A DNA stretch of 64,000 nucleotides from JAPOXR01 sp965221815 (lineage in GTDB: Bacteria > Pseudomonadota > Alphaproteobacteria > Rhodobacterales > Rhodobacteraceae), in assembly GCA_965221815.1 (NCBI GenBank), contig OZ244915.1, positions 1,178,001-1,242,000 of the forward strand, in the 5' to 3' direction. Numbering within the stretch: position 1 is the first letter of the stretch; the number at the start of each line of letters is the position of its first letter. The position numbers and the translations under genes were made by a program. Under the pieces are notes generated by a model. The model had not been told where the DNA came from and did not search any database. It saw nothing but the letters and a program-made list of their open reading frames with translations. Positions 42,777 through 51,545 of the stretch are shown here, piece by piece.

Positions 42777-43619
42777 ATGAAACAGATTGCTGCGCGACAA
42801 GTGGGTGAATTCGAAGTTGTCGTGATGAAAGATGGCAGGACGGAATGGGACTATAGTGTCTTTCCAGACGTCGAGGAAAGCCGCCTCACTGAACTGCTTA
42901 CTGCGGCGGGGAAAAAAGTCATCGAAACAAATTTTCATGCCGTATTACTGCGGTCCAAAGATCAATGCATTCTCATTGATGCGGGTGCGCGCGACCTGTT
43001 TGGTGCCAATGCCGGGCAATTGCCAGGCGCAATGCGTGAAGCACGTCTTCAGCCGGAAGACGTACAAATTTTGGTGGTCACACATCTGCATCCTGACCAT
43101 ATTGGTGGGATGATTACAGAAGATGGAACACCGGTTTTTCCCAATGCCGAGCTTGTGGTGACCAATTCTGAGTATGAATATTGGCGGAACGAGAATAATT
43201 TTGTCACGGCGGCAGATGACGTCAGGAAATGGAAATCGATCGCCGATTCGGTCCTCGACGCCTATGGCGAACGTGTGAGGACATCGCGCCCCACAGATGA
43301 TATTGCACCGCACGTTAGTTTTGTCGATTTACCCGGTCACACGGCCGGTCATGCCGGGGTCAGATTGGATTCGGCAGGGGAGCAATTCATACATGCGGCG
43401 GATATTTTGCATTGTCAGGATATTCAGCTGGCAGATCCGGGCATTTCATTTGTGCTGGACTTCGATCCGACTCTTGCCGAGCGTTCGCGGCGTTGGGTTT
43501 TGGGTTGGGTTGTTTCGGAGGGTGTGTTGTTTTCGGGGGCGCATTGTTTGGATTGTCCGTTGGGTTATGTGGAGTCGTGGGGTTCGGGTTATCGGTGGAT
43601 TGAGGAGGGTTGGGAGTGA
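42777..43619 (+). CDS. Metallo-beta-lactamase-fold hydrolase
   Basis: A 280-aa MBL-fold enzyme with ILIDAGARDLFG, the metal motif VTHLHPDHIGGM (HxHxDH), DLPGHTAGHAGVRL (next His) and a late ILHCQD Asp region. It resembles quorum-quenching lactonase-like or AidC-like hydrolases in layout, but the substrate cannot be assigned. I chose the ATG at 42777 for the GGAG six bases upstream; ATGs at 42756 and 42765 are alternatives. Its stop overlaps the recA start by one base (TGATG). The last 40 codons take on the same extreme G+T bias as recA. Confidence 0.78.
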   Translation: MKQIAARQVGEFEVVVMKDGRTEWDYSVFPDVEESRLTELLTAAGKKVIETNFHAVLLRSKDQCILIDAGARDLFGANAGQLPGAMREARLQPEDVQILVVTHLHPDHIGGMITEDGTPVFPNAELVVTNSEYEYWRNENNFVTAADDVRKWKSIADSVLDAYGERVRTSRPTDDIAPHVSFVDLPGHTAGHAGVRLDSAGEQFIHAADILHCQDIQLADPGISFVLDFDPTLAERSRRWVLGWVVSEGVLFSGAHCLDCPLGYVESWGSGYRWIEEGWE

Positions 43620-44570
43620 TGGATAAGGAGCAGGCGTTGGGAGCGGCGTTGGGTCAGATTGAGCGGAGTTTTGGTAAGGGAGCGGTGATGCGTTTGGGTT
43701 CGGGCGGTGTGGTTGCGCCTGTGGCGGTGGTTTCGACGGGGTCGTTGGGTTTGGATTTGGCGTTGGGAGTGGGGGGTTTGCCGGCGGGTCGGGTTGTGGA
43801 GGTTTATGGGCCGGAATCGTCGGGTAAGACGACGTTGGCGTTGCATGTGGTGGCGGAGGCGCAGCGCGGGGGTGGGGTGTGTGCGTTTGTGGATGCGGAG
43901 CATGCGTTGGATCCGGTGTATGCGCGGCGTTTGGGTGTGGGTGTGGATGATTTGTTGATTGCGCAGCCGGATGCGGGGGAGCAGGCGTTGGAGATTACGG
44001 ATATGTTGGTGGGTTCGGGTGCGGTGTCTGTGGTGGTGGTGGATTCGGTGGCGGCGCTCACCCCGCGGGCGGAGTTGGAGGGGGAGATGGGGGATGCGTC
44101 GGTGGGGGCGCAGGCGCGTTTGATGAGTCAGGCGATGCGGAAGTTGACGGGTTCGATCAGTCGGTCGCGGTGTTTGGTGGTGTTTATCAATCAGATTCGG
44201 ATGAAGATTGGGGTGATGTTTGGGTCTCCGGAGACGACGGCGGGGGGTCATGCGTTGAAGTTTTATGCGTCGGTGCGTTTGGACATTCGGCGGATTGGGG
44301 CGTTGAAGCAGCGGGATGTTGTGGTGGGGAATCGGACGCGGGTGAAGGTTGTCAAGAACAAGTTGGCGCCGCCGTTTCGGCAGGCGGAGTTTGACATTGT
44401 GTATGGTGCGGGGATTGGCAAGGCGGGGGAGTTGGTGGATTTGGGGGTTGCGGCGGGGATTGTGGAGAAGGCGGGGTCGTGGTTTTCGTATGGGGATGAG
44501 CGGATTGGTCAGGGTCGGCAGAATGCCATTGGCTTTCTGGAGCAGAATCCGGAGATTGCCCAGGCGATTG
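43490..44570 (+). other. Strongly G+T-skewed segment covering recA
   Basis: From about 43490 the plus strand becomes extremely rich in G and T. For example, bases 43921-43980 are 29 G, 17 T, 8 C and 6 A. The change starts inside the 3' end of the MBL-fold gene and covers nearly all of recA. It ends abruptly near 44570, after which the same strand turns C+A rich. Flanking genes (rlmE, alaS) show no such bias. As a side effect the minus strand has very few stop codons. Confidence 0.9.
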
Positions 44571-44641
44571 AGGCCCAGATTCGCACCGCCCATCACGACA
44601 CCACCACCCCACCGGAGACCCCGACAACCGGGACCGACTGA
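43619..44641 (+). CDS. recA: Recombinase RecA, G+T-skewed gene
   Basis: Homologous recombination and SOS co-protease. A 340-aa RecA with VVSTGSLGLDLALGVGGLPA, Walker A (GPESSGKTTLAL), VDAEHALDPVYARRLGVGVD, Walker B (VVVVDSVAALTPRAELEGEM), loop L1 (GDASVGAQARLMSQAMRKL), L2 (NQIRMKIGVMFGSPETTAGG) and KFYASVRLDIRRIG. All functional motifs are present. Codon choice is restricted to G/T-rich codons (Leu TTG, Val GTG/GTT, Ala GCG, Gly GGT/GGG) and even some residues follow the skew (Val or Gly where Ile or Lys is common). The C-terminal tail is Thr/Pro rich instead of acidic. Start ATG overlaps the MBL gene; GAGGAGGG lies upstream. Confidence 0.95.
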   Translation: MDKEQALGAALGQIERSFGKGAVMRLGSGGVVAPVAVVSTGSLGLDLALGVGGLPAGRVVEVYGPESSGKTTLALHVVAEAQRGGGVCAFVDAEHALDPVYARRLGVGVDDLLIAQPDAGEQALEITDMLVGSGAVSVVVVDSVAALTPRAELEGEMGDASVGAQARLMSQAMRKLTGSISRSRCLVVFINQIRMKIGVMFGSPETTAGGHALKFYASVRLDIRRIGALKQRDVVVGNRTRVKVVKNKLAPPFRQAEFDIVYGAGIGKAGELVDLGVAAGIVEKAGSWFSYGDERIGQGRQNAIGFLEQNPEIAQAIEAQIRTAHHDTTTPPETPTTGTD

Positions 44642-44760
44642 ACGACCACCCCCAACCCCGACACACCAGCGGGCCGCACCCCTGGACCGCAACGGCCACC
44701 CCCAATGTCGATCCCGGCACACCACGCCAAACCCCAACCGGTGACCGCGAGTCGCGGCGA
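44571..44760 (+). other. C+A-rich segment after recA
   Basis: Directly after the G+T-rich zone the plus strand becomes C+A rich: bases 44641-44700 are 32 C, 15 A, 12 G and 1 T. It covers the recA C-terminal tail codons and about 120 bases of the recA-alaS gap. No gene or terminator is evident. Confidence 0.85.
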
Positions 44761-44891
44761 CTGATGATACATCCCTGGTGAGCGAAAGACTCCACCTGTC
44801 TGCTCTGGATTCGCCAAGAGAATTGAATTGAACGGTTCCAAGACTATAGGATATTTTCCTGGACTGATTCCGGCTGGAGGGCTCCCCCCGT

Positions 44892-47552
44892 ATGACAGGT
44901 CTGAATGACATCAGAACGGCGTTCCTGAAATATTTTTCGGATTCTGGACACGAAGTGGTGAGCAGTTCACCATTGGTGCCACAGAACGACCCGACGCTCA
45001 TGTTTACCAATTCCGGCATGGTTCAGTTCAAAAATATCTTTACCGGTCTTGAGACACGCGACTATTCACGTGCCGTCACGAGCCAGAAATGCGTTCGCGC
45101 CGGAGGAAAGCATAACGATCTTGACAATGTCGGATATACCGTCCGGCATCACACCTTCTTTGAAATGCTCGGGAATTTCTCCTTTGGCGATTATTTCAAA
45201 GAACAGGCGATCAAATATTGCTGGACACTGATCACGAAGGAGTTTGGCATCGACGCTGATCGATTGCTCGCAACGGTCTATCACGAGGATGAGGAAGCGG
45301 CAGACTTATGGAAGTCAATTGCCGGTTTCACTGAAGATCGAATTATCAGAATTTGCACCGCTGACAATTTCTGGTCGATGGGACCGGTGGGCCCCTGCGG
45401 ACCCTGTTCAGAACTTTTCTACGATTACGGAGAAGCGATTCCGGGAGGCCCTCCGGGCAGTGCCGACGAAGACGGAGATCGATTCATTGAAATCTGGAAT
45501 CTCGTCTTCATGCAATATGAACAGTTTGATGATGGCAAAAGGGTCAATCTGCCGCATCCTTCCATAGATACGGGAATGGGACTGGAGAGAATCGCGGCAC
45601 TGTTACAGGGAACGAATGATAATTTTCAGACAGACCTGTTTCGGTCATTAATTGAAGCCACAGCTGACATAACCGGCAGTGATCCCGACGGGGCTGAATC
45701 GGTCCACCATCGCGTGATCGCCGACCATTTACGTTCCAGCGCCTTTCTCATCGCAGAAGGCGTTATGCCTTCAAAGGAGGGACGGGGGTATGTTTTGCGC
45801 AGAATCATGCGTCGCGCCATGCGCCATGCTTACCTGTTAGGTGATGATGAACCGGTCTTACACCGTGTTGTCCCCACGCTCGTCGAGCAGATGGGAAGTG
45901 CTTTTCCTGAATTACGACAAGCTCAGGAAACCATCGAATATGTCATGCATGATGAAGAGGAACGGTTTCGCCGCACCCTGGGCCGCGGCTTGTCTCTATT
46001 GGGAAAAGAAGTCGATTTACTGCCTGCGGGCGGAGAACTGAGCGGTGAAGTTGCCTTCAAGCTTTATGACACGTACGGGTTTCCACTGGACCTGACACAG
46101 GATGTCATGCGTGAGACCGGGCGGATTGTCGATGTGGATGCGTTCGAGGCCGCCATGGATAGGCAGCGCCAGCGAGCCCGTGAAGCGGTCGGTGGCATTG
46201 GTGAAGCCGCAGAGGAACGAATCTGGATTGAACTCGCGGACATCTTCGGGGCAACTGAGTTTCTTGGCTACGAGACGGAAGCGGCGGAAGGACAAATTCT
46301 TGCTTTGGTTCGTGCGTCTGAGAGAATTGAGAAAGCCGTAGAGGGCGATTCTGTTTTTGTTGTGGTCAATCAGACACCTTTTTATGCCGAAGCGGGGGGG
46401 CAGGCGGCCGATAACGGGCAGTTTATCGCAGAAACCGGGCAGGCGGATATCGTTGACACGCAGCGGCGACACGGGCTCATCGTCCATACAGCGATGGTGA
46501 CACAAGGGTATTTGATGGTCAATGGTTCGGCCCGGTTGACGGTCGATACCGTCAGGCGGCAACGAATCCGTCGAAATCACTCAGCGACTCATTTGTTGCA
46601 CGAAACCTTACGAAGATCACTTGGAAAGCATGTTGCGCAGCGGGGCTCGTTGAACGATGCGGATCGTCTTCGTTTCGATTTCTCCCATAGCGCGGCCGTC
46701 GATCTCGAAACGCTGGCCCAGATTGAAGATCAGGTCAATCAACAGATTCGTGACAATTCTCCTGTCACCACGCGAATCATGACTCCGGATGATGCCATCA
46801 ATGCCGGAGCCATTGCCCTCTTTGGAGAAAAATACGGTGATCAGGTCCGGGTGGTGTCGATGGGCCGTGAGCGGGAAGCCAATCCAAATCATGGGAACCC
46901 CGCCTATTCCATTGAGCTTTGCGGTGGGACCCATGTGCAGTCGACAGGCGAGATTTTTCTCTTTGTGACGACTGGTGAGTCTGCTGTTGCTGCGGGAATT
47001 CGGAGAATTGAAGCCTTGACCGGAGAGGCGGCCTACCGATTCCTGCGTCGCCAGGATCAACGTGTCGCAGAAATTGCACTGACCCTGAATGCACCGAGTT
47101 CGGAATTGGCGGAAAGAATCCAGTCCCTACTGGACGAAAGAAAGTCCCTGGTTTCAGAAATCAGCGTATTGCGACGTCAGATTGCGCTTGGCGGCACGGG
47201 TTCGGATGCTGGAAGTATCAGGATGGTTGATGGGATCCAGTTTATCGGGCAGGAGCTCACAGACGTATCGATGCGGGATTTACGTTTGTTGATCGACAGT
47301 CACAGGGAGAAACTCGATTGTGGTGTGGTTGCGCTGGTTTCAGCAATCAATGGGAAAGCTGCCGCTGCGGTTGGCGTGACCGACAATCTGACCGACCGAC
47401 TGTCGGCGGTGGACATCATTCAGGTCATGACCCCGGTCTTATCCGGGTCCGGAGGTGGTGGTCGGGCCAATTTTGCGCAAGGCGGTGGAGCGGATGCCAC
47501 GGGCAGTGCTCGGGCACTTGCGGCAGCAGAAGAATTTATCGGAAGGAATTGA
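44892..47552 (+). CDS. alaS: Alanyl-tRNA synthetase
   Basis: Charges tRNA-Ala. An 886-aa full-length class II synthetase: MTGLNDIRTAFLKYFSDSGH (AxxRxxFLxFF), motif 1-2 region SSSPLVPQNDPTLMFTNSGM, VQFKNIFTGLE, GRGYVLRRIMRRAMRHAYLL, the editing-domain zinc site RRNHSATHLLHETLRR (HxxxH) and IELCGGTHVQSTG (CxxxH), and the C-terminal DHHA1/C-Ala domain with SGSGGGGRANFAQGGG. Upstream recA is the usual neighbour in alphaproteobacteria. Confidence 0.97.
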   Translation: MTGLNDIRTAFLKYFSDSGHEVVSSSPLVPQNDPTLMFTNSGMVQFKNIFTGLETRDYSRAVTSQKCVRAGGKHNDLDNVGYTVRHHTFFEMLGNFSFGDYFKEQAIKYCWTLITKEFGIDADRLLATVYHEDEEAADLWKSIAGFTEDRIIRICTADNFWSMGPVGPCGPCSELFYDYGEAIPGGPPGSADEDGDRFIEIWNLVFMQYEQFDDGKRVNLPHPSIDTGMGLERIAALLQGTNDNFQTDLFRSLIEATADITGSDPDGAESVHHRVIADHLRSSAFLIAEGVMPSKEGRGYVLRRIMRRAMRHAYLLGDDEPVLHRVVPTLVEQMGSAFPELRQAQETIEYVMHDEEERFRRTLGRGLSLLGKEVDLLPAGGELSGEVAFKLYDTYGFPLDLTQDVMRETGRIVDVDAFEAAMDRQRQRAREAVGGIGEAAEERIWIELADIFGATEFLGYETEAAEGQILALVRASERIEKAVEGDSVFVVVNQTPFYAEAGGQAADNGQFIAETGQADIVDTQRRHGLIVHTAMVTQGYLMVNGSARLTVDTVRRQRIRRNHSATHLLHETLRRSLGKHVAQRGSLNDADRLRFDFSHSAAVDLETLAQIEDQVNQQIRDNSPVTTRIMTPDDAINAGAIALFGEKYGDQVRVVSMGREREANPNHGNPAYSIELCGGTHVQSTGEIFLFVTTGESAVAAGIRRIEALTGEAAYRFLRRQDQRVAEIALTLNAPSSELAERIQSLLDERKSLVSEISVLRRQIALGGTGSDAGSIRMVDGIQFIGQELTDVSMRDLRLLIDSHREKLDCGVVALVSAINGKAAAAVGVTDNLTDRLSAVDIIQVMTPVLSGSGGGGRANFAQGGGADATGSARALAAAEEFIGRN

Positions 47553-47553
47553 A

Positions 47554-47838
47554 ATGAAAGCGTACTGGATTGCACATGTCGAGGTGACCGATTCCGAGAC
47601 TTACGGCAAATATGCACAACTCGCGACACAGGCGATTGAAGAGCATGGCGGTAAATTTCTTGCCCGGGGCGGGCGGTATGAATTGTTGGAAGGTTCGGTC
47701 AAACCACGAAACGTCGTTGCAGAATTTCCGTCAATGGAAGATGCATTGGCTTGTTATCACTCTGAAAGCTACGCTAAAGCCCTTAATTTTTCACGCCGCT
47801 CTTCACAACGGGATGTCATGATTCTGGAAGGAATCTGA
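47554..47838 (+). CDS. DUF1330 protein
   Basis: A 94-aa dimeric ferredoxin-like-fold protein: MKAYWIAHVEVTDSETYGKY, ATQAIEEHGGKFLARGGRYE, LLEGSVKPRNVVAEFPSMED and ALACYHSESYAKALNFSRRS. This is the DUF1330 pattern ('YWIxxVxVxDxxxYxxY...GGxFLxRGGxxExxEG...RxVVxEFPSxxxAxxxYxS'). Its molecular function is unknown. It begins one base after the alaS stop, with AAGGAATTGAA as ribosome binding site. Confidence 0.9.
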   Translation: MKAYWIAHVEVTDSETYGKYAQLATQAIEEHGGKFLARGGRYELLEGSVKPRNVVAEFPSMEDALACYHSESYAKALNFSRRSSQRDVMILEGI

Positions 47839-48331
47839 GGAATCTCGATAGTGGTCTGAGAGTGTAGATCAGTCATCAGAGCGTTCTGTCTCATCGGTCT
47901 CCATGATGGAGAGTTTTCATTCTGGAACACTCTACAGTTCACCGCGCAATGACCACGCCATTATGGCGATGATGCGTGTCGACCGTAGCCGGTGGACAAT
48001 CGATCACAACACCTGTCAGACGGGGACAACACCCCGCGGCAGCGGTCGCGCGTTCGCACATCACTGTGGATATGGCCCAAAGACCCGGGGCCCCTGTCCT
48101 CCCCAATCTCATGATGCTGATCAATCAGGTCCTCTGCCCCACATCGCCAACCATCACCCCACGGCGATTCCGCCGCCCGGATTCGTTGGGTCTGCCCAAA
48201 ACAATCTGCCAAATGGCTGTGCCAAACCGACTGAGCCCGAAATGAGCGGGAATTGCTACTGCCCTGACAAAACCTTTGCCGGATTCCGACCCGCGTGCTA
48301 AAATGAGCGGACCCGTCTGACAAAATACATC
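47839..48331. other. Intergenic region before TIR gene
   Basis: About 490 bases in which I see no gene. It separates housekeeping sequence from the candidate immune pair. No convincing promoter or mobile-element end was found. Confidence 0.35.
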
Positions 48332-48748
48332 ATGATGACAACACGCAATCTGTTTATCAGCCACTCGCGGAGCTATTCGGGTCAATACGACAGACTTATG
48401 TCTCTTCTGACGAACAGATCTGATTTTGACTTTATGAACCATTCAGTTTCTAACGATGATTTAATCCATGATGCTGGCACGGATAATGATCTCAAAATAG
48501 CGATCATGGCAAAGATGATGTTTTGTGAAATTGTTTTCAGACTGTTCGAAGTGTATGCGTCCTGCAGTCAGTGGATCGACATTGAGATCGATTTGGCGCA
48601 AACGGGGTTTGCGCTTCCCAAGCCCATCATTGCGATTGAACCCTGGGGAAGCGAAAGGTTCTCGGGACGAGTCAAGGATGCCGCTGATCACTTTATCAGG
48701 CGGCAGACCCATTCAGTGATTGACGCCATTCGGGAGGAAGCAAATTGA
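48332..48748 (+). CDS. MTH538-type TIR-like protein (DUF1863; ThsB-like)
   Basis: A 138-aa stand-alone TIR-like protein. It opens RNLFISHSRSYSGQYDRLMS (the FISHSW-type first strand), continues FDFMNHSVSNDDLI, and has EVYASCSQWIDIEIDLAQTG, in which W81 and E85 take the place of the WxxxE catalytic helix of TIR NADases, then KPIIAIEPWGSERFSGRVKD and HSVIDAIREE. This is the MTH538/DUF1863 family, to which ThsB, the sensor of Thoeris anti-phage defence, belongs; such proteins make a cyclic ADP-ribose-type signal from NAD. Its stop overlaps the start of the membrane-protein gene by four bases (TTGA), implying an obligate pair. Confidence 0.82.
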   Translation: MMTTRNLFISHSRSYSGQYDRLMSLLTNRSDFDFMNHSVSNDDLIHDAGTDNDLKIAIMAKMMFCEIVFRLFEVYASCSQWIDIEIDLAQTGFALPKPIIAIEPWGSERFSGRVKDAADHFIRRQTHSVIDAIREEAN

Positions 48749-49200
48749 CGGAATCCTCAAGACCTGAATTGTTGGAAATCTACAAGCTCCATGCGGAGCT
48801 TGCTGACCGAGTCAGCCAGAGACGAGAGGCGGCCAACCGATTGCATATCGGGCTGTTGTCTGGTCTGGGCCTGTTCGTTGGTCTTTTTGCCGAGTTCGGT
48901 ATCGCGGAATCCCGCACCGGCGACGTGTTTCTGGCCGCGGGAATCCTGGGCGGGATGATCTCCTTTTCCTGGTGGGTCGTGATCCGGTCTTATCGTCAAC
49001 TCAACACCGGCAAATTCAAGGTGCTCGGTGAACTTGAGGACAAGCTTGCCTTTCCTTTCTTCAGACGGGAATGGGAGATTCTGGGTGCAGGAGAACAACC
49101 CGGTCGTTATTGGAAACTCACCACTGTTGAAGCGTTCCTTCCTATCATGTGTGGGATTCTGTCCGCCATTCTCATCATCATTTCCCGCATCGCCGTCTAG
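48745..49200 (+). CDS. RipA-like small integral membrane protein, candidate immune effector
   Basis: A 151-aa protein starting at a TTG inside the end of the TIR gene. The N-terminal helix LLEIYKLHAELADRVSQRRE leads into a first pair of spans (HIGLLSGLGLFVGLFAEFGI; VFLAAGILGGMISFSWWVVI), then YRQLNTGKFKVLGELEDKLA FPFFRREWEILG, and a last span (PIMCGILSAILIIISRIAV). I recall the pattern 'YKLyvEmADRxSxRRxxAN ... WwxxIxSYrqLNxgKFkVIxexE..LP..pF..EW' from the family annotated as RipA-like octameric membrane proteins. Coupling to a TIR gene suggests a membrane-disrupting or ion-conducting effector that responds to the TIR product. Confidence 0.65.
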   Translation: MTESSRPELLEIYKLHAELADRVSQRREAANRLHIGLLSGLGLFVGLFAEFGIAESRTGDVFLAAGILGGMISFSWWVVIRSYRQLNTGKFKVLGELEDKLAFPFFRREWEILGAGEQPGRYWKLTTVEAFLPIMCGILSAILIIISRIAV

Positions 49201-49366
49201 AGAGACGCACCAATGTCCGCCCGTCCCGCGGCACGGGCGATCCGGAGCAGGCCGTGGGATGACGAAAACGTAGCGTCTAGACCCATGAGGTTGAGGTGTG
49301 GGTGTGTGTTCTCAAATCATCCTCAAGCTCCTCTGACGGCGTTTTTGCGGCGCTTCTGGCGCGATT

Positions 49367-49899
49367 TTACCGGGGTAGGCGGCGCTGACTGGATTCGGAG
49401 GGGAGTGCCGCCCTGAGACTCCTGCGCCCAGATTCCGTTCGATTTGATCGTATCCAGCGTGATCTGTTTCCGCTCAGTGCAACCTTGACCGCCCGAAAGA
49501 TCATATGTTGAATGGCAGCTCTCAGGAATTTCTCATTATCTGGCGCATAGTGTTGGTCGATGTCCACCTGTTTTCGGGCGGCCGGGCCTCCGGCCTCGCT
49601 ACTGAGGTCACCCACCCTGTTGAGCACATCGACCGCAACACTGAATTTCTCGGCGGCGATCTGTCTTTTCTCTGTCCTCTTTCTGGCACGTCCCACCATC
49701 GATTCCAGTACGGTTAGACAGAAATATGCCATTGTTGACAGTGGTTCCTTGCCCGCGCGATAGCCGAGATATCGATGATACATATTGTCGATGTCAGATG
49801 TTCGTTTCAGCATGCTCGCAGCTGATGAGTCTGGGTATCTGAGTGGACGAACTGTGCCAATGGCAGTGATTGTGGGGCATCCTGAAACGAAACGTAATT
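49367..49899 (-). pseudogene. Gene of unknown function, 3' part, interrupted by IS66
   Basis: The minus strand encodes a good-looking protein end: LKRTSDIDNMYHRYLGYRAG, KEPLSTMAYFCLTVLESMVG, EKFSVAVDVLNRVGDLSSEA and YAPDNEKFLRAAIQHMIFRA. The frame is open upstream to the IS66 end. Beyond the IS, on the same strand, 51546 to about 51650 gives a matching 5' part (FNLRFVRSEIIDRNPTFSGT then RSQNYV). When the IS and one target copy are removed the two parts are one base out of frame near 49875, so the gene has a frameshift as well as the insertion. Function unknown. Confidence 0.5.
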
Positions 49900-51537
49900 G
49901 TAACTATTCAGGTTCTTTTCGGGTCGGTGCTTCCTGTCCGTCGGGTCTCATTTGACACTGTGTGTTGTTTCCCCCTAAGTTTGGCCCCCAAGACGGCAGA
50001 AGCCGCGGTGACAGGCAGCAGACAGGGCAGGGATTTCGTGTCAGGAATGATTGACGATCTTGAGTCATGGGCCCATCGGGTCTCTGCTTTGACGGCGGCC
50101 CTCGCGGACCGCGATGCCGTGGTTGCCGAGCTTCGCACCACGGTCGCTGTCCAGGCCGCGCGCATCGCTGAGCTGGAGCGCCGCCTCGGGCTTGACAGTT
50201 CCAACAGCGGCAAGCCTCCGTCGCGTGATGGGTTGACCCAACCGACTGCGGAGGCGTTGCGGCAGCGGTCCCGTCGTCGGGCCAGCGACCGCAAGCCGGG
50301 TGGCCAGAGGGGCCACCCCGGCGGCACGCTGCGCCGTTCCGAACATCCCGACGTCATCGCGGACCACGATCCTGATGTCTGCACGGGCTGTGGTGCAGCC
50401 CTGGACGCCGGGATGTCCGTCGGGTCCGCGGCCCGTCAGGTCCATGACCTTCCGGCGCCTCCTCCGCTCCAGGTGACCGCGCACCGGGCGCATCGGTGTG
50501 TCTGTCCCGCCTGCGGCGTGACAACCCGGGCACACTTTCCCGCTGGGGTGACCGCCCCGGTTCAGTACGGTCCCCGGCTGACCGCCCGGGTCGTTTATCT
50601 GAGTGTCGCCCAGCTGGTCCCGGTGCAGCGGCTGCGCCAGACGCTGATCGATCTGTTCGGTGTCCAGCGATCACAGGGCACCATCGCGGGACTGGTGACA
50701 CGGGCCAGCAAACGGCTCATCGGTCCTGCCCTCCACATCCGGGACGCGGTGGCGGCGTCGCCCCCGTCAAGCATATGGACGAGACCGGCATCCGCGTGCG
50801 CGGACGCCTCGTCTGGCTGCATGTCGCCTGCACCGGGCTATTGAGCCACTTCCGCGTGGGCACCGACCGCGGCGACGTGATGCGGGACGCGACCGGCGTG
50901 GCCGTGCACGACCACTGGCGACCCTATTTTACCATTCCGCGAACCGTGCCCGCCCTCTGCGCCGCGCATCTCCTGCGCGAACTCCAGGACCGGGTCGACT
51001 TCGACGATGAGGCCTGGGCCGCGACGATGGCCCGCCGGCTGCGCCGGGCCATCCACGCCGTGAACCTGTCGGAGGGAAAGCCCTTGCCAACGCGGTTGGC
51101 CGACCGGATCGGGCGGCGCACTGACAGCATCGTGGCCGCGGGGATCTCCATGCACGAATCCCGGCCGCCACCGCCCACGAAAGGGCGCCGGGGCCGACGG
51201 AAACGACGACGGGGCCACAACCTGGCCCGGCGGCTACAGGACAACCGGGAGGGCGTGCTGCGGTTTACCCGTGACCCCACGGTTCCAGCCACCAACAATG
51301 AAGCGGAACGGGCGCTGCGCCCCCTCAAGGTCCAACAGAAAATCTCCGGCAGCTTCCGCAGCACGACTGGAGCGCAGAACCATGCGGTGCTGCGGACCGT
51401 GCTGGACACCGCCCGCAAGCCGGGCTGGAACCTGCTGGAAACACTGCGGGCCCCACCAGACGAACTCATCAAGCGACTTGAAATGTCCTGAACCGCCGCG
51501 CGGACCAGAAAAACCCAACAGGAACCTGAATAGTTAC
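49900..51537 (+). mobile_element. IS66-family insertion sequence, 1638 bp
   Basis: The element starts GTAACTATTCAGGTTC (49900) and ends with the exact inverted form GAACCTGAATAGTTAC (51537). It is flanked by an 8-base direct repeat ACGTAATT (49892-49899 and 51538-51545), the target duplication length of IS66. It contains a single transposase gene (no TnpA/TnpB accessory frames), as in the ISBst12 subgroup. The intact target repeat suggests a fairly recent insertion. Confidence 0.92.
50047..51491 (+). pseudogene. IS66-family transposase in two overlapping frames
   Basis: Frame 1 starts MIDDLESWAHRVSALTAALA and has the coiled coil with LGLDSSNSGKPPSRDGL, the basic region RKPGGQRGHPGGTLRRSEHP and the zinc finger (VCTGCGAAL ... 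CVCPACGVTT). Frame 2 holds the DDE core: VKHMDETGIRVRGRLVWLHV (Asp), GVAVHDHWRPYF (Asp) and NNEAERALRPLKVQQKISGS (Glu), ending RLEMS. The shift is at a run of five C (50761-50765); re-reading one base there (-1) joins the frames as ASPPVKHMDE. It may be a programmed frameshift or a one-base deletion that kills the enzyme. Confidence 0.8.
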
Positions 51538-51545
51538 ACGTAATT

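Noticed and set aside
43589..45019. Long open frame (476 codons) antisense to recA
   Set aside because: It exists because the G+T-rich recA strand leaves almost no stop codons on the other strand; its translation is Arg/His/Pro-rich low-complexity sequence with no motif.
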